From Dongia rigui (lineage in GTDB: Bacteria; Pseudomonadota; Alphaproteobacteria; Dongiales; Dongiaceae): DNA of 64,000 nucleotides. Under the pieces are notes generated by a model. It made no database searches, was not told the origin of the DNA, and worked only from the letters and a program-made list of their open reading frames with translations. The stretch's first letter is position 1. The number at the start of each line of letters is the position of its first letter. A program made the translations under genes and the position numbers. The stretch covers positions 1 to 64,000 of the forward strand of contig NZ_JAXCLX010000002.1 in the NCBI RefSeq assembly GCF_034044635.1. The letters are read 5' to 3'. This document shows positions 8,674-17,639 of this stretch, piece by piece.

Positions 8674-10386
8674 ATGGCCATGGAAACTGATGATCGTCTG
8701 ATCAATATCGATATCATGGGGGCACTTCGCCGCCGCAAATGGTACGGCATCGTCGTCGCAGCCATCGGTATTGCGGCAACGGTCGGCGTGGTCATGAATT
8801 TGAAGGCGACCTACCAGTCGACCGCCACGATCCTGATCGAGGAGCCGGACGTGCCGGCCGATCTGGTCAAATCGACGGTTTCAACCTTCGCCAATGACCG
8901 GCTGCAGGTGATCCAGCAGCGCGTCATGACCAGCCAGCATCTGAATGAGATCATCGACCGGTTCGGGCTCTACCCCGAGATGCAGGTGAAGATGCCGCGT
9001 TCGGCCATCGTCAACAGCATGCGCGGCAAGGTCACGATGGAGGTGGTCAGCGCCGACATAGGCGGGCAGCAGAACCGGCGCGCGCAGAACCAGGCGACCA
9101 TCGCCTTCAACCTGTCTTTCGAGCATGAGGATCCGAGCGTTGCCCAGCAGGTGACCAACCGGCTGACCGACATCTATCTCGCCGAGAACGACAAGACCCG
9201 GCAGGAAAAGGCGGCCGGCACCACGGTGTTCCTGACCGAGCAGGCGGACAAGCTTGCGGCCGACGTGCAGAGTCTCGAAAAGCGCCTGCTCGAGGTGAAG
9301 TCGAAATACAATGGCAGCCTGCCCGAGCAGTTCAACTTCAACACCCAGCTGCTCAACCAGGCCCAGGCGCAGTTGCTGCAAAGCCGCAGCGACATGCAGA
9401 TCCTGACCGACAAGAAGGCGTTCCTGCAGAACCAGCTGGCCACGATCAGCCCCTATACGCCGATGATGGCCAATGGCCGGCCGGCGACGCCGCAGGCCCA
9501 GTTGCTGCAGCTGGAGCTGCAATACAGCGACATGTCGGCCAAGTACGGCGCCAAGCACCCGGATGTGGTGAAGTTGCAGCGCCAGATCGAGGGTCTCAAA
9601 GCGCAGATGGGCGAGGTCGACAATGCATCGATCGACCGCGCCCAGTTCGATACGCTGCAGGCGCAGCTCAACGACGCGCTGCAGCGCTATGGCGAGAAAC
9701 ATCCCGAGGTGGTGAAACTGCGCCGGCAATTGGCCGAGCTTGCCGCAAAGCCAGCGGCGCCGAGCATTTCCAAGCTGACGGCACCGCAGGGTCCGCCGGA
9801 CAACCCGATCTACATCCAGCTGCAGGCACAGCTTTCGGACGCCACTGCGCAGCTGGGCGGCGTCACGGCCCGCATCGCGACGCTGGAGAAGAATGTCGAG
9901 GATCTGCAGGCCCGCATTCTGCAGACGCCGGCGATCGAGGCGGAATACAATTCGCTGCAGGATCAGCATCGCGCCGCGCTGCAGCGCTATCAGAGCTTCA
10001 AGGACAAGGAGGCCGATGCCCAGGTCGCCGAGAACATGGAGCAGCAGAGCAAAGGCGAGACCTTCTCGGTGATCGAGCCGCCGCAGTTTCCGGATTCGCC
10101 GGTCTCGCCCAACCGCAAGCTGCTTTATGCCGCCGGGTTGATGCTGTCGATGATGCTGGGAGCAGCCGTCATGATTGCGCTCGATATGCTCGACGCGCGC
10201 ATCTATGACGGACGCAACCTGATGCATGTCTTTGGCGAGATGCCGCTGGTTTCGGTGCCCTATATCAAGACCCGGGCCGAGGTGAAGGCGCGGCGCTGGC
10301 GTTATGCCGGCATGGCCAGTCTCACCATCATCTGTGCCATCGGCATTTCATCATTCTTGTATATCAAATATCTGCCACCGATGTGA
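8674..10386 (+). CDS. Chain-length determinant, Wzz/GumC-like
   Basis: A 570-residue polysaccharide co-polymerase that sets chain length together with the polymerase and export channel. A Wzz domain starts at residue 6, with TM1 about 24-41 and a second TM about 484-504 preceded by the Pro-rich PPQFPDSPVSPNRK motif. A third hydrophobic segment lies near the C terminus (547-565). The long periplasmic part is Gln-rich coiled coil. It contains an internal repeat: KYGAKHPDVVKLQRQ at 290-304 recurs as RYGEKHPEVVKLRRQ at 338-352. There is no kinase domain; a separate CpsD-like protein lies at 18848. A purine-rich ribosome site (ggaaggtcgag) precedes the ATG. Confidence 0.88.
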   Translation: MAMETDDRLINIDIMGALRRRKWYGIVVAAIGIAATVGVVMNLKATYQSTATILIEEPDVPADLVKSTVSTFANDRLQVIQQRVMTSQHLNEIIDRFGLYPEMQVKMPRSAIVNSMRGKVTMEVVSADIGGQQNRRAQNQATIAFNLSFEHEDPSVAQQVTNRLTDIYLAENDKTRQEKAAGTTVFLTEQADKLAADVQSLEKRLLEVKSKYNGSLPEQFNFNTQLLNQAQAQLLQSRSDMQILTDKKAFLQNQLATISPYTPMMANGRPATPQAQLLQLELQYSDMSAKYGAKHPDVVKLQRQIEGLKAQMGEVDNASIDRAQFDTLQAQLNDALQRYGEKHPEVVKLRRQLAELAAKPAAPSISKLTAPQGPPDNPIYIQLQAQLSDATAQLGGVTARIATLEKNVEDLQARILQTPAIEAEYNSLQDQHRAALQRYQSFKDKEADAQVAENMEQQSKGETFSVIEPPQFPDSPVSPNRKLLYAAGLMLSMMLGAAVMIALDMLDARIYDGRNLMHVFGEMPLVSVPYIKTRAEVKARRWRYAGMASLTIICAIGISSFLYIKYLPPM

Positions 10387-10408
10387 TGGCGAGGGAGACG
10401 AGGAACGG

Positions 10409-11122
10409 ATGAGCGAGAGCGTGACTATTTCGCAGGATATTCCACTGACGGGCACAGGAACGGCGGGCAACGAGCGGGCGGAAGATGCTGGCCCGCGTTC
10501 GCTCGACGATCTTGCCAAGCCACATACGGCGGGCTGTGCTCGCAGCTTCGCGCAGTTGAAGAGCTGGCTGAAGGCCGACCTCTATCGCTATGCCGGCCGG
10601 TCCGATCTCAAATCCTTCGTGCGGCATTTCCTGTTCACGCCGGGCTATAAATACACCGTCTGGATGCGCACCTGCGGCTATTTCCGCGTCAAGACCTGGG
10701 CGAAGCTGCTGTTGCTCTATCCGCTGTCGAAATGGATCCTGCTGCGCTGCCGCTACAAGTACGGCATCGTCATTCCCGAATACACGGTGATCGGGCCGGG
10801 CTTTTTCATCAATCGCTTCGGCGGCATCTATGTGAACGGCGATGCGGTCATCGGCAGCAATGTCAATTTCACCCACGGCATCATGCTGGGTCAGGCCAAT
10901 CGCGGCAAATACATGGGTTCGCCCATCGTCGGCGACCGCGTCTTCCTGGCATCTGGCGCCAAGGTCATCGGCCGCGTGCGGCTGGGTGATGGCTCGGTGG
11001 TCGGTGCCAATGCCGTGGTGACCAAGGACGTGCCGGAGAACGGCGTCGTCGGCGGCATCCCGGCCAAGGTCCTGTCGCTGGCTGGGTCCGACGGATACGT
11101 CAATCGCACCGCGCCTCTTTAA
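10409..11122 (+). CDS. Serine-acetyltransferase-like hexapeptide acyltransferase
   Basis: A 237-residue protein with a left-handed beta-helix C-terminal half: repeating hexapeptides such as VIGPGFFINRFGGIYVNGDA, VIGSNVNFTHGIMLGQ and KVIGRVRLGDGSVVGANAVV. His in NFTHGIM is the likely catalytic residue. The N-terminal half (KYTVWMRTCGYFRVKTW) is like that of the serine acetyltransferase-type enzymes found in exopolysaccharide loci. It probably O-acetylates a sugar rather than serine, an inference from context. Start at 10409 follows gagg with five-base spacing. Its stop shares bases with the stop of the convergent next gene. Confidence 0.85.
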   Translation: MSESVTISQDIPLTGTGTAGNERAEDAGPRSLDDLAKPHTAGCARSFAQLKSWLKADLYRYAGRSDLKSFVRHFLFTPGYKYTVWMRTCGYFRVKTWAKLLLLYPLSKWILLRCRYKYGIVIPEYTVIGPGFFINRFGGIYVNGDAVIGSNVNFTHGIMLGQANRGKYMGSPIVGDRVFLASGAKVIGRVRLGDGSVVGANAVVTKDVPENGVVGGIPAKVLSLAGSDGYVNRTAPL

Positions 11123-11132
11123 GGCGCGGTGC
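11106..11132. terminator. Two-way hairpin over shared stop codons
   Basis: A perfect ten-bp stem (gcaccgcgcc with ggcgcggtgc) has the seven-base loop tctttaa. The loop contains the TTAA that provides the stop codons of both convergent genes. There is no T tract on either side, so its terminator role is an inference from position and stability. Confidence 0.5.
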
Positions 11133-12567
11133 TGCTATCGACCGTTATCGTTTCGCTCCGCATCTCGCCATTGACGGCCACGTCATGCAGTTCGATGACG
11201 CCGGTTGCATTGCTGTGGGCGAGGGTGGCGCCTTGGCGCAGGTCGATGGCGCCGCCATGCATGCGGATGACCGGTGGTTCCATGCTTTTCAGCTTGTTGA
11301 GGCCGAAGGCAAAGGTGCCGTCGCCGGCCTGCAGCTTGGTGTCGACGATCTCGCACTGGCCGGTCACCTGAACGCAGCAGCCGGCGCTGTTGCCGCGGCT
11401 GACCGGTTCGCGGAAGTCGCAGTCGCGAATCAAATTATCGCCCATCGCCCAGATGCGCGCGCCGAACTTGCAATTGTCCGAACCGCTTTTCTCGATGGTG
11501 ACGTTCCTGGTCTTCAGGTCGAAGGCGGCGTCGCCCATGTTGCTGCCGTGGCAATTGCGGATGGTGACGCGGCTGGTGCCGCTTTCGGTGACGATGCCGT
11601 CGCCCTGGGTGTAGCCGGGGGACCCGTCGGCCAGCGTCTTGGTGCTGATGGCGTTGCTGAGCTTGACGTTCTCGAACAGGATGTCGCTGCCCTTGGTGAT
11701 GGCGATCAACTGACAGACATTCTTGGCGCCAGCATCGAGGTTGTTGGCGTCGAGATCGAGATTGCGGAAAACCGCCTGCGACAGATCGTGAAAGCGCGCG
11801 AAGCCGCGAATGATACCGAAGGCGCGACAATCCCTGACCGTGATGTTGCGCAATCTGCTGCCCTCGTCGGTCTCGATGACGCGGCCGACATTCGTGCCGG
11901 CGATATCGGCAAAGGTGAAGCCGTTGAAATCGGCCGATTTGGTCTTGCCGGAACGGAATTTGAAGAAGCCGTCGCCCGACGTGCCTTCCATGCGGAAGCC
12001 GGCGAGCAGGGCGTGCGCGGCACCTTTCTCGATGCCGATAAAGAAGGGTGCGCCCTTGCCGCGGTTGAATTCGGCAACCGACCAGGGAGCGACGCTGCGG
12101 AACTGGGCGCCAGCGTCATCGCCGGCGGGAAGGGCCAGGGCCCCGGCATCGTTGACCACCCCGGCCATGACGATGATCGGCGCGTCGGCCGTGCCTGCAT
12201 TGCGCAGAAAGACCTGTGGCTTCTTGCGGCCGAGTTCGAAGAGGGCAGGCTTGGCCGGATCGACCGCCAGGAGCAGCGCGTCGCCAGGCCCAGCCAGAGC
12301 CTGGGATTTCGACAGCCATTGCAGCGGCATCGCATTCGACCAGTTTTCGCCGCTATGCCCGCCATTGCCCCAGCGCGTGAAGTATTTGACCGATCTGGCG
12401 GCGGCGATGGCCTTCTGGGTCTCCGCCGAGAAGCCATCGGCGATGGCCGCCCAGGCCTGCCGCTTTCCGAGCGCCACCAGCCCGGCAGCGAGCATCATCT
12501 GGGCGAATTGCCGACGATTGAGGCGGGGGAACGGCGAGGTCGGAAGCTGATCATTCTGGCGGGGCAT
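11119..12567 (-). CDS. Tat-exported right-handed beta-helix protein
   Basis: A 482-residue protein. The N terminus carries a twin-arginine signal (NRRQFAQMMLAAGLVALG at about 17-34), suggesting export in folded form. The body has the short repeated strands of a parallel beta-helix: SRLRNITVRDC, QAVFRNLDLDAN, SDILFENVKLS, SRVTIRNCHGS, RNVTIEKSGSDNC, NLIRDCDF. Proteins of this fold in exopolysaccharide loci are often lyases, epimerases or polysaccharide-binding proteins; no catalytic set can be assigned here. It stands alone on the minus strand, and its stop overlaps that of the acetyltransferase. A modifying or trimming role on the polysaccharide is an inference. It was started at the ATG that gives the complete Tat signal. 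Confidence 0.75.
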   Translation of the reverse strand: MPRQNDQLPTSPFPRLNRRQFAQMMLAAGLVALGKRQAWAAIADGFSAETQKAIAAARSVKYFTRWGNGGHSGENWSNAMPLQWLSKSQALAGPGDALLLAVDPAKPALFELGRKKPQVFLRNAGTADAPIIVMAGVVNDAGALALPAGDDAGAQFRSVAPWSVAEFNRGKGAPFFIGIEKGAAHALLAGFRMEGTSGDGFFKFRSGKTKSADFNGFTFADIAGTNVGRVIETDEGSRLRNITVRDCRAFGIIRGFARFHDLSQAVFRNLDLDANNLDAGAKNVCQLIAITKGSDILFENVKLSNAISTKTLADGSPGYTQGDGIVTESGTSRVTIRNCHGSNMGDAAFDLKTRNVTIEKSGSDNCKFGARIWAMGDNLIRDCDFREPVSRGNSAGCCVQVTGQCEIVDTKLQAGDGTFAFGLNKLKSMEPPVIRMHGGAIDLRQGATLAHSNATGVIELHDVAVNGEMRSETITVDSSTAP

Positions 12568-12746
12568 TTAGAACCTGTGGGTCATGAACCGGGTGTCGGT
12601 GAGGAGACTGGTGATCGGGCGGCACCCTGTCAACGCGAAGGACGGGTTAATTCCGTGACAAGCGTGAAGCCGCGCGTATTTTCATTGCCACGACAACGGG
12701 CATATGGTCGAGAGCTATCGGCCGGGAACCAAATGGATGACGAAAG

Positions 12747-14147
12747 ATGACTGAAGGCGTGGCCCTGGGGGCAACATTGCCGGCGTGGTTGCTCTACCCG
12801 ACCACGCTGGTGATTCTGCTGATCCTTGCCTATCGCCTGTGGAAGGTGCCGAGCCTCGTTGCCGCTTTTGCCTGCTTTGCTCTGGCTTTCCGTTATCTTG
12901 CATCGGCGCATCACACCTTCACCTTCAGCGCCTCGCCCATCGGCCTTTCCTGGAACGCGCTGGGCTCGTCATCAGTCTTTCTGCTGGGCCTGGTGCTGAT
13001 CCGCGCCCGGCATTTGCTGATCAAGCAGCTCATTCCCTGCTATGTCATCATTGCCATCGTCGTCGTCAGCGGACTTGCCAACCACACCATCCCCAAGATC
13101 ATCGATGTGGGGGTCAAATTCGGCTACCTCGTGATCATGACGATCAGCGTCTATGAAGGTCTGCAGGCGCTGGGCGAGAAGCGGATGACCAATCTGCTGC
13201 TCTGGGCGTTCATCACGCCGCTGGGCTGCCAGGCTCTGTCGGTCGTCTTCCATGTGGTCAAGGCCAGCGAGGGCGACGGATCGGTCAGCTATATCGGCGG
13301 CTATAACCATGAGGCAGCCTTTTCGATCGTGTTGGCAACGGGACTTCTCATCGCCTGCTTTGCCACAGGCATGTCGGTCTGGCGCCGCTCGCTGATCTTG
13401 CTCATCTTCATGGGCGGGATCATCGCCGCCAATTACCGCACCGCGATCCTCGCTTTCGCACCGCTGATTGTGACCCAGTTCAACCTGGATATCCTTGGCC
13501 GCTTCTCGCCGCGCCAGCGCACCATCATTGCCGTGGTGCTGATCAGCGTCAGTTCGGTGGCCGTGATCGCCGTCGGCTGGGTGTTCCGTGAGCGGTTCCA
13601 GGACATCGTGACGGTCCTTGAATCGGTCGATGATCTGATGAAGCCGCAGAACGAATATACGCAGGAACAGAAGGAACTGCTGTCGGCGCGGCCCTATATC
13701 TGGAGCGGGTATATCGACGCCTATATCAAGGGCGGCGCGAAGGTGCATCTCTTAGGGTTTGGTCCCGATTCCTGGATCGGTGTCATGAACGTCTATGCCC
13801 ACAACACCCTGATCTCGGCGATCTACGAGTATGGGGTGTTCGGCGTCGTCGCCTTCCTCATGCTGTGGGCCACCATGTTCTATACGGCGTTGCTGACGCC
13901 AGCCGGCGTGCGCGGCAAGCTGATTGCGGCGCATGCCAGCTTCCTGCTGCTCAACATGGCGACAATGCCGCATTGGATGCTGGAAGGAGACATTCTCTAT
14001 GGCGTGCTGTGCGGCTATACGCTCTTCATGCTGCATCGGCCGGCAGCGATGCGAAAGCCGTCGGCTGGCAAAGCCGAAAAGCTCGGACAATGGGGCGGCG
14101 CGCAGACCGCTGCGCCGCGCCCGCGCCCCAACATCCTGAAGCCTTAG
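12747..14147 (+). CDS. O-antigen polymerase/ligase-like membrane protein (Wzy)
   Basis: A 466-residue protein with about ten hydrophobic segments. A large loop near residues 285-350 contains PYIWSGYIDAYIKGGAKVHLLGFGPDSW and MNVYAHNTLISAIYEYGVFG, the H-N-x-x-x motif region typical of Wzy_C (O-antigen ligase superfamily). In a Wzx/Wzy locus it is most likely the polymerase that joins lipid-linked repeats in the periplasm. The ATG at 12747 is the first in frame; the ribosome site is weak. The C terminus is a short Lys/Pro-rich cytoplasmic tail. Its stop overlaps that of the convergent TPR gene. Confidence 0.83.
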   Translation: MTEGVALGATLPAWLLYPTTLVILLILAYRLWKVPSLVAAFACFALAFRYLASAHHTFTFSASPIGLSWNALGSSSVFLLGLVLIRARHLLIKQLIPCYVIIAIVVVSGLANHTIPKIIDVGVKFGYLVIMTISVYEGLQALGEKRMTNLLLWAFITPLGCQALSVVFHVVKASEGDGSVSYIGGYNHEAAFSIVLATGLLIACFATGMSVWRRSLILLIFMGGIIAANYRTAILAFAPLIVTQFNLDILGRFSPRQRTIIAVVLISVSSVAVIAVGWVFRERFQDIVTVLESVDDLMKPQNEYTQEQKELLSARPYIWSGYIDAYIKGGAKVHLLGFGPDSWIGVMNVYAHNTLISAIYEYGVFGVVAFLMLWATMFYTALLTPAGVRGKLIAAHASFLLLNMATMPHWMLEGDILYGVLCGYTLFMLHRPAAMRKPSAGKAEKLGQWGGAQTAAPRPRPNILKP

Positions 14148-16558
14148 TTCTTCTTCAGATCTTCCGAGAGTTTGAGAGCGTCTTCGACGCCACGGAACTT
14201 CGGTTCGCCGCTGAGCGCACCGGCCAACACGGTCTTGGCCTTGTCGTTCAGCTTCTTCTGCGACAGGGCCAAGGCGTAGTGATAGAGCATCTGCTGGTCG
14301 GTCGGCGCCATTGAGCTCGCCTTCCCCAGCAGGATCGTGGCGTCACTGATATTCCCCAGGCGCAGTTGAACCCAGCCCAGCGTGTCGATCAGTGTCGCAT
14401 TATTGCTGTTGCGGAAGGGCTCGGCGAGGACACGGGCGCGGTCAAGCTGCTTCTTGTCGGCCGGCCAGATATCGGCAATGAGCTGCGCCAGATTGTTCGA
14501 GGCGACGACATTGCCGGGCCACCGGGTCAAGACACTTTCATAAGCGGTGCGCGCCTTTTCATAGTCGCCGGCGATTTCGTAGGCAATGGAGACGCTTTCG
14601 GCGACCAGGCTGTCATTGGGGAAGGCCTTGGCCGCCTGTTCGAGAATGGCGATCGTCCCGGCCTTGTCGCCGCGCTGCTTCAGGAGCAGCGAGAGGTTGA
14701 GATAGGCGCTGCGGTTGTTGGGTGCCGCGGCGATGGCCCGGCGCAACAGGTCCTCGGCACCTTTGCCTTCGCCCTCGCGCTGCTGCAGGTTGGCCAGCAG
14801 AACCAGGGCATCCGCATCGTTTGGATTCTTGGCAATGCGGTCAGTGAGCATTTTTCGCGCCTCTTCCTGGCCGTCCGTGCTGCCGCTGCCCTGGTCGGAC
14901 TGCCCCTGTGCCGAGGTCAATTTGGGGCCGATGACGGCAAAGTCGCGCCCCATGGCCAGCGCCTGCTTTAGCTCGCTGACGGCCGTGGTGTAATCCTTGC
15001 GCACGAGAGCGGCCTCGCCCAGGACTTGGTGGCCGGCTGCCGCCGTGGCCGGGTTGGCGAGCAGGCTCTGCCCGATAAGCTCGCCCTTATCCCATTGCAG
15101 CGAATAAATCAGGATCTGTGCCTTGCTCACCAGCAATTCCGGCTGGTCCGGACGCAAGGCAATCGCGGCATCGAGGTGCTGCACAGCTTCGACCGGCGAT
15201 TTCGTGGCCAGAAGGCCGGCAAGCTTCAAGCGCGCCTCGACATTTTCCGGCGCCACCGTGACCAGCGAGCGCAATGTGGCGACGGCAAGTTCGGGCTCAT
15301 TGGTGGCGATATAGGTCTGGGCGAGGAGGCTGAGCCCAAGGGGCGACGTGGGGTCCTCGCTCAGCAGGGACCGGGCGTCGGAAATGGTGTCGTCATAGCG
15401 GGCGCGGGAAAAATAGATGCTGGCGCGCTGGGTCAGTGCATTGCGGTTGCCGCTGTCTTCTTTGAGGATGGCATTGAGCTGGGCGAGGGCATCGTCCTCC
15501 TTGCCGCGAAGTTGCGTGATGCGGGCCAATTCGGCACGTGCATCGAGCTTGTCCGACAGGTTGGCCAGGCGCTCGATGAGCGGCGTCAGGATATTCTCGG
15601 CCGCATCCAATTGACCGGCCTTGATGTTGAGCCGCGCCAGCAGCAGGTCGTAACTGGCGGTCTTGGGGGCGGTCTTCACCAGGGCCGCGACTTCGTCGAT
15701 CGCCTTCTGGGCGCCAAGGCTGCGCTCCAGAAAATCGGCATAGGCGTTGATGAGCAGCGTCGGCGTGGCGCTCTTGCCGATCGCCTGGCGGAAGATCTCC
15801 TGCGCCTCGGGCAGCTTGCCGTCCTGGCGCAGATGATCGGCCAGTTCCAGCACGTAGCGGGGGTTGTCCGGCTGCATCGCCATCAGCTTGCGCAGCACAT
15901 CATTGGCTTCTGCAACGCGCCCCTCGTCGCGCAAGAGTTTCAGCTTAACGCTCCACAGCTGCGCGTTGGCCTGATCGGCGGCGAGGCCCTGATCGATGAA
16001 GGCGGCGGCCTCGTCGAACCGCTTCTGCCGCGCCCGCTGGCTGGCCAGCACGATGAGCGTGTCTGGATCGTTGGGCTTGAGCGCCAAAGCGGCTTGCGCC
16101 TCGATCTCGACATCGGCGTATTTGCCCTCCATCAGCAGCGCGGCGGCGCGCAAGGTATGGCCTTCGGCGCTGGTCGGGTCGATGGCGATGAGCTTGTCGG
16201 CGTGCAGCAGGGCCTTTTCCGGATCGGCGCCCATCAACGCGTACTGCCCCAGCTTGCGCTGGGCATCGGCATGCTTTGGGTCCTGCAGCGAAACTTCCTG
16301 GAAAGCGGCAAGGGCCGCCGGCAGATTGCCCTGGCGCTCCAGAATGAGGCCGACATAGTAGCGGGCCTCGACGCCGCGCGGATTGATCTGCAGGGCGTTG
16401 CGAAACTCCAAAATTGCCTTCACGAGATCGCCGCTTTCGTAAAGCGTCTTGCCGCTCTCGATATGCTTGGCCTCGCGCTCCTGCGGCGAGCCGCAGGCCG
16501 CTACCAAAAGGAGCGTGGCAAACAGAAATTTGCGCAGGAGCGCGGCGGCGGGAATCAT
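14144..16558 (-). CDS. TPR-repeat lipoprotein, PEP-CTERM system PrsT-like
   Basis: An 804-residue predicted lipoprotein. The signal MIPAAALLRKFLFATLLLVAAC ends in a lipobox with Cys22. The remainder is a continuous series of tetratricopeptide repeats (for example AKHIESGKTLYESGDLVKAI, FRNALQINPRGVEARYYVG, NPNDADALVLLANLQQREG, WPGNVVASNNLAQLIAD). Size, lipid anchor and position next to exosortase genes match the TPR protein of exosortase/exopolysaccharide loci (PrsT), thought to be a periplasmic scaffold in export. The start at 16558 is chosen over one 52 codons upstream because it gives the lipoprotein signal and has AAGGA with five or six bases spacing. Confidence 0.88.
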   Translation of the reverse strand: MIPAAALLRKFLFATLLLVAACGSPQEREAKHIESGKTLYESGDLVKAILEFRNALQINPRGVEARYYVGLILERQGNLPAALAAFQEVSLQDPKHADAQRKLGQYALMGADPEKALLHADKLIAIDPTSAEGHTLRAAALLMEGKYADVEIEAQAALALKPNDPDTLIVLASQRARQKRFDEAAAFIDQGLAADQANAQLWSVKLKLLRDEGRVAEANDVLRKLMAMQPDNPRYVLELADHLRQDGKLPEAQEIFRQAIGKSATPTLLINAYADFLERSLGAQKAIDEVAALVKTAPKTASYDLLLARLNIKAGQLDAAENILTPLIERLANLSDKLDARAELARITQLRGKEDDALAQLNAILKEDSGNRNALTQRASIYFSRARYDDTISDARSLLSEDPTSPLGLSLLAQTYIATNEPELAVATLRSLVTVAPENVEARLKLAGLLATKSPVEAVQHLDAAIALRPDQPELLVSKAQILIYSLQWDKGELIGQSLLANPATAAAGHQVLGEAALVRKDYTTAVSELKQALAMGRDFAVIGPKLTSAQGQSDQGSGSTDGQEEARKMLTDRIAKNPNDADALVLLANLQQREGEGKGAEDLLRRAIAAAPNNRSAYLNLSLLLKQRGDKAGTIAILEQAAKAFPNDSLVAESVSIAYEIAGDYEKARTAYESVLTRWPGNVVASNNLAQLIADIWPADKKQLDRARVLAEPFRNSNNATLIDTLGWVQLRLGNISDATILLGKASSMAPTDQQMLYHYALALSQKKLNDKAKTVLAGALSGEPKFRGVEDALKLSEDLKKN

Positions 16559-16975
16559 GTAAGTCCTTTTAGAAATATTTGGCGACAGAACCGTTACGGG
16601 AGATTGTCGGGGATTCTTAGCTGCACGGCCGCTCAGCCGCCGGCGTAAGATCCTTTGCCCGTCCTGCATCGCCTTGTTGGCGTCTAAATCATGCGAATGA
16701 CGGACATGTGTCAAGAAGCGGAGAAGGGACTGCGCAAAAGATGAGCAGTGCTGCTCAAGACGTAGTCAAATCGGGCCTTTTTCGTATGTTCGCGCGAGAA
16801 AAATGTCACAGCAAAAGCTCAGAGTCACCACAGCACGTGTCGTCGCCAAATGGTAGCTTGCACTTACGATAAATTGTCGGCATCAATGCACCATGTGACA
16901 AGTTTTGAGAGTCGCCCTTCAGGCGTTCGATGGCTTGCGTGATTAACGGTTACCGTCAGAAACGGCAGGGAAAAC
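16559..16975. other. Divergent promoter region with short palindrome
   Basis: About 417 bases between the lipoprotein gene (minus) and the sorting-signal protein (plus). No gene is supported. An 11-base perfect palindrome, acggttaccgt, at 16946-16956 lies 20 bases before the ATG of the plus-strand gene and could be an operator, or could be chance. The stretch around 16795-16880 is relatively AT-rich. Confidence 0.4.
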
Positions 16976-17509
16976 ATGAAAAAGATAATTGCTTTGCTCT
17001 TCGCTGCTGGCCTCTCGCTTGGCGTTGCCCATACGCCGGCCAAGGCTTCCAACTTCGATCTCGGTGCGCTCAGTGCTGATACTTCCGGGTTCGTTGCGAA
17101 CTTCGGCAGCAACATCACGACGTTTACCGATACCATCGCTTTCTCACTTGCTGGTGTGAGCAACGCGCTGGTTGGTTCGATCGAGGACCTCAACAACATT
17201 TTCGGCCAGGTCGTCGACAGCTTCAATTTCTCGCTCGATCTTTTCAAAGTCGGCGATGACACGACGCTCGGCCACTATACCGACGCGACCGGCACGGGCA
17301 TCAGCTTCAACTATGCCGATCTTGCGGCGGGCGATTACTTCTTCCGCATCACCGGCGACAGCTCGCCCAAGGGCAACGCCTATAACTACCACTTCAACGT
17401 CAAGGTGACGGAGACCCCGATCCCGCCGGCGCTGCTGCTGTTCGGCACCGCGCTGGGTGGCATGGGCTTTGCCGCTTACCGCAAGCGCAAGGCCGCCGCG
17501 CAGGCCTAA
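16976..17509 (+). CDS. Exported protein with exosortase C-terminal sorting signal
   Basis: A 177-residue protein. It has a Sec signal peptide (MKKIIALLFAAGLSLGVAHT, cleavage likely after KAS). The central part includes TTFTDTIAFSL and NYHFNVKV. The C terminus is a tripartite exosortase signal: TPIPPALLLF, a hydrophobic segment (FGTALGGMGFAAY) and basic RKRK. The first motif is a variant of PEP/VPLPA; the glutamate of PEP is absent. It is the only such protein in the window, so it is the probable local substrate of the exosortase at 7030. It is a single-gene unit with its own strong terminator and probably ends up at the surface within the polysaccharide. agggaaaac precedes the ATG. Confidence 0.85.
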   Translation: MKKIIALLFAAGLSLGVAHTPAKASNFDLGALSADTSGFVANFGSNITTFTDTIAFSLAGVSNALVGSIEDLNNIFGQVVDSFNFSLDLFKVGDDTTLGHYTDATGTGISFNYADLAAGDYFFRITGDSSPKGNAYNYHFNVKVTETPIPPALLLFGTALGGMGFAAYRKRKAAAQA

Positions 17510-17550
17510 ACGCGCCCGCGTCTGGTTTCCTACTTCCTGCTGTTCGGTGA

Positions 17551-17580
17551 AACCCCCAGCGTTCGTCTGGGGGTTTTTCT
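17551..17580 (+). terminator. Rho-independent terminator
   Basis: A nine-bp stem aacccccag/ctgggggtt with the seven-base loop cgttcgt runs directly into ttttt. It lies about 42 bases after the stop of the sorting-signal protein, which it should separate from the epimerase gene. Confidence 0.93.
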
Positions 17581-17639
17581 TTGGGTCCTTGCGTTGCCGA
17601 CCTCAGTCGCGCACGTAAGACAAGTACGAGGTTTTCTGA

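Noticed and set aside
15026-16648. 540-codon plus-strand frame opposite the TPR lipoprotein
   Set aside because: The minus-strand reading has perfect TPR repeats and a lipobox. The plus frame is a composition effect.
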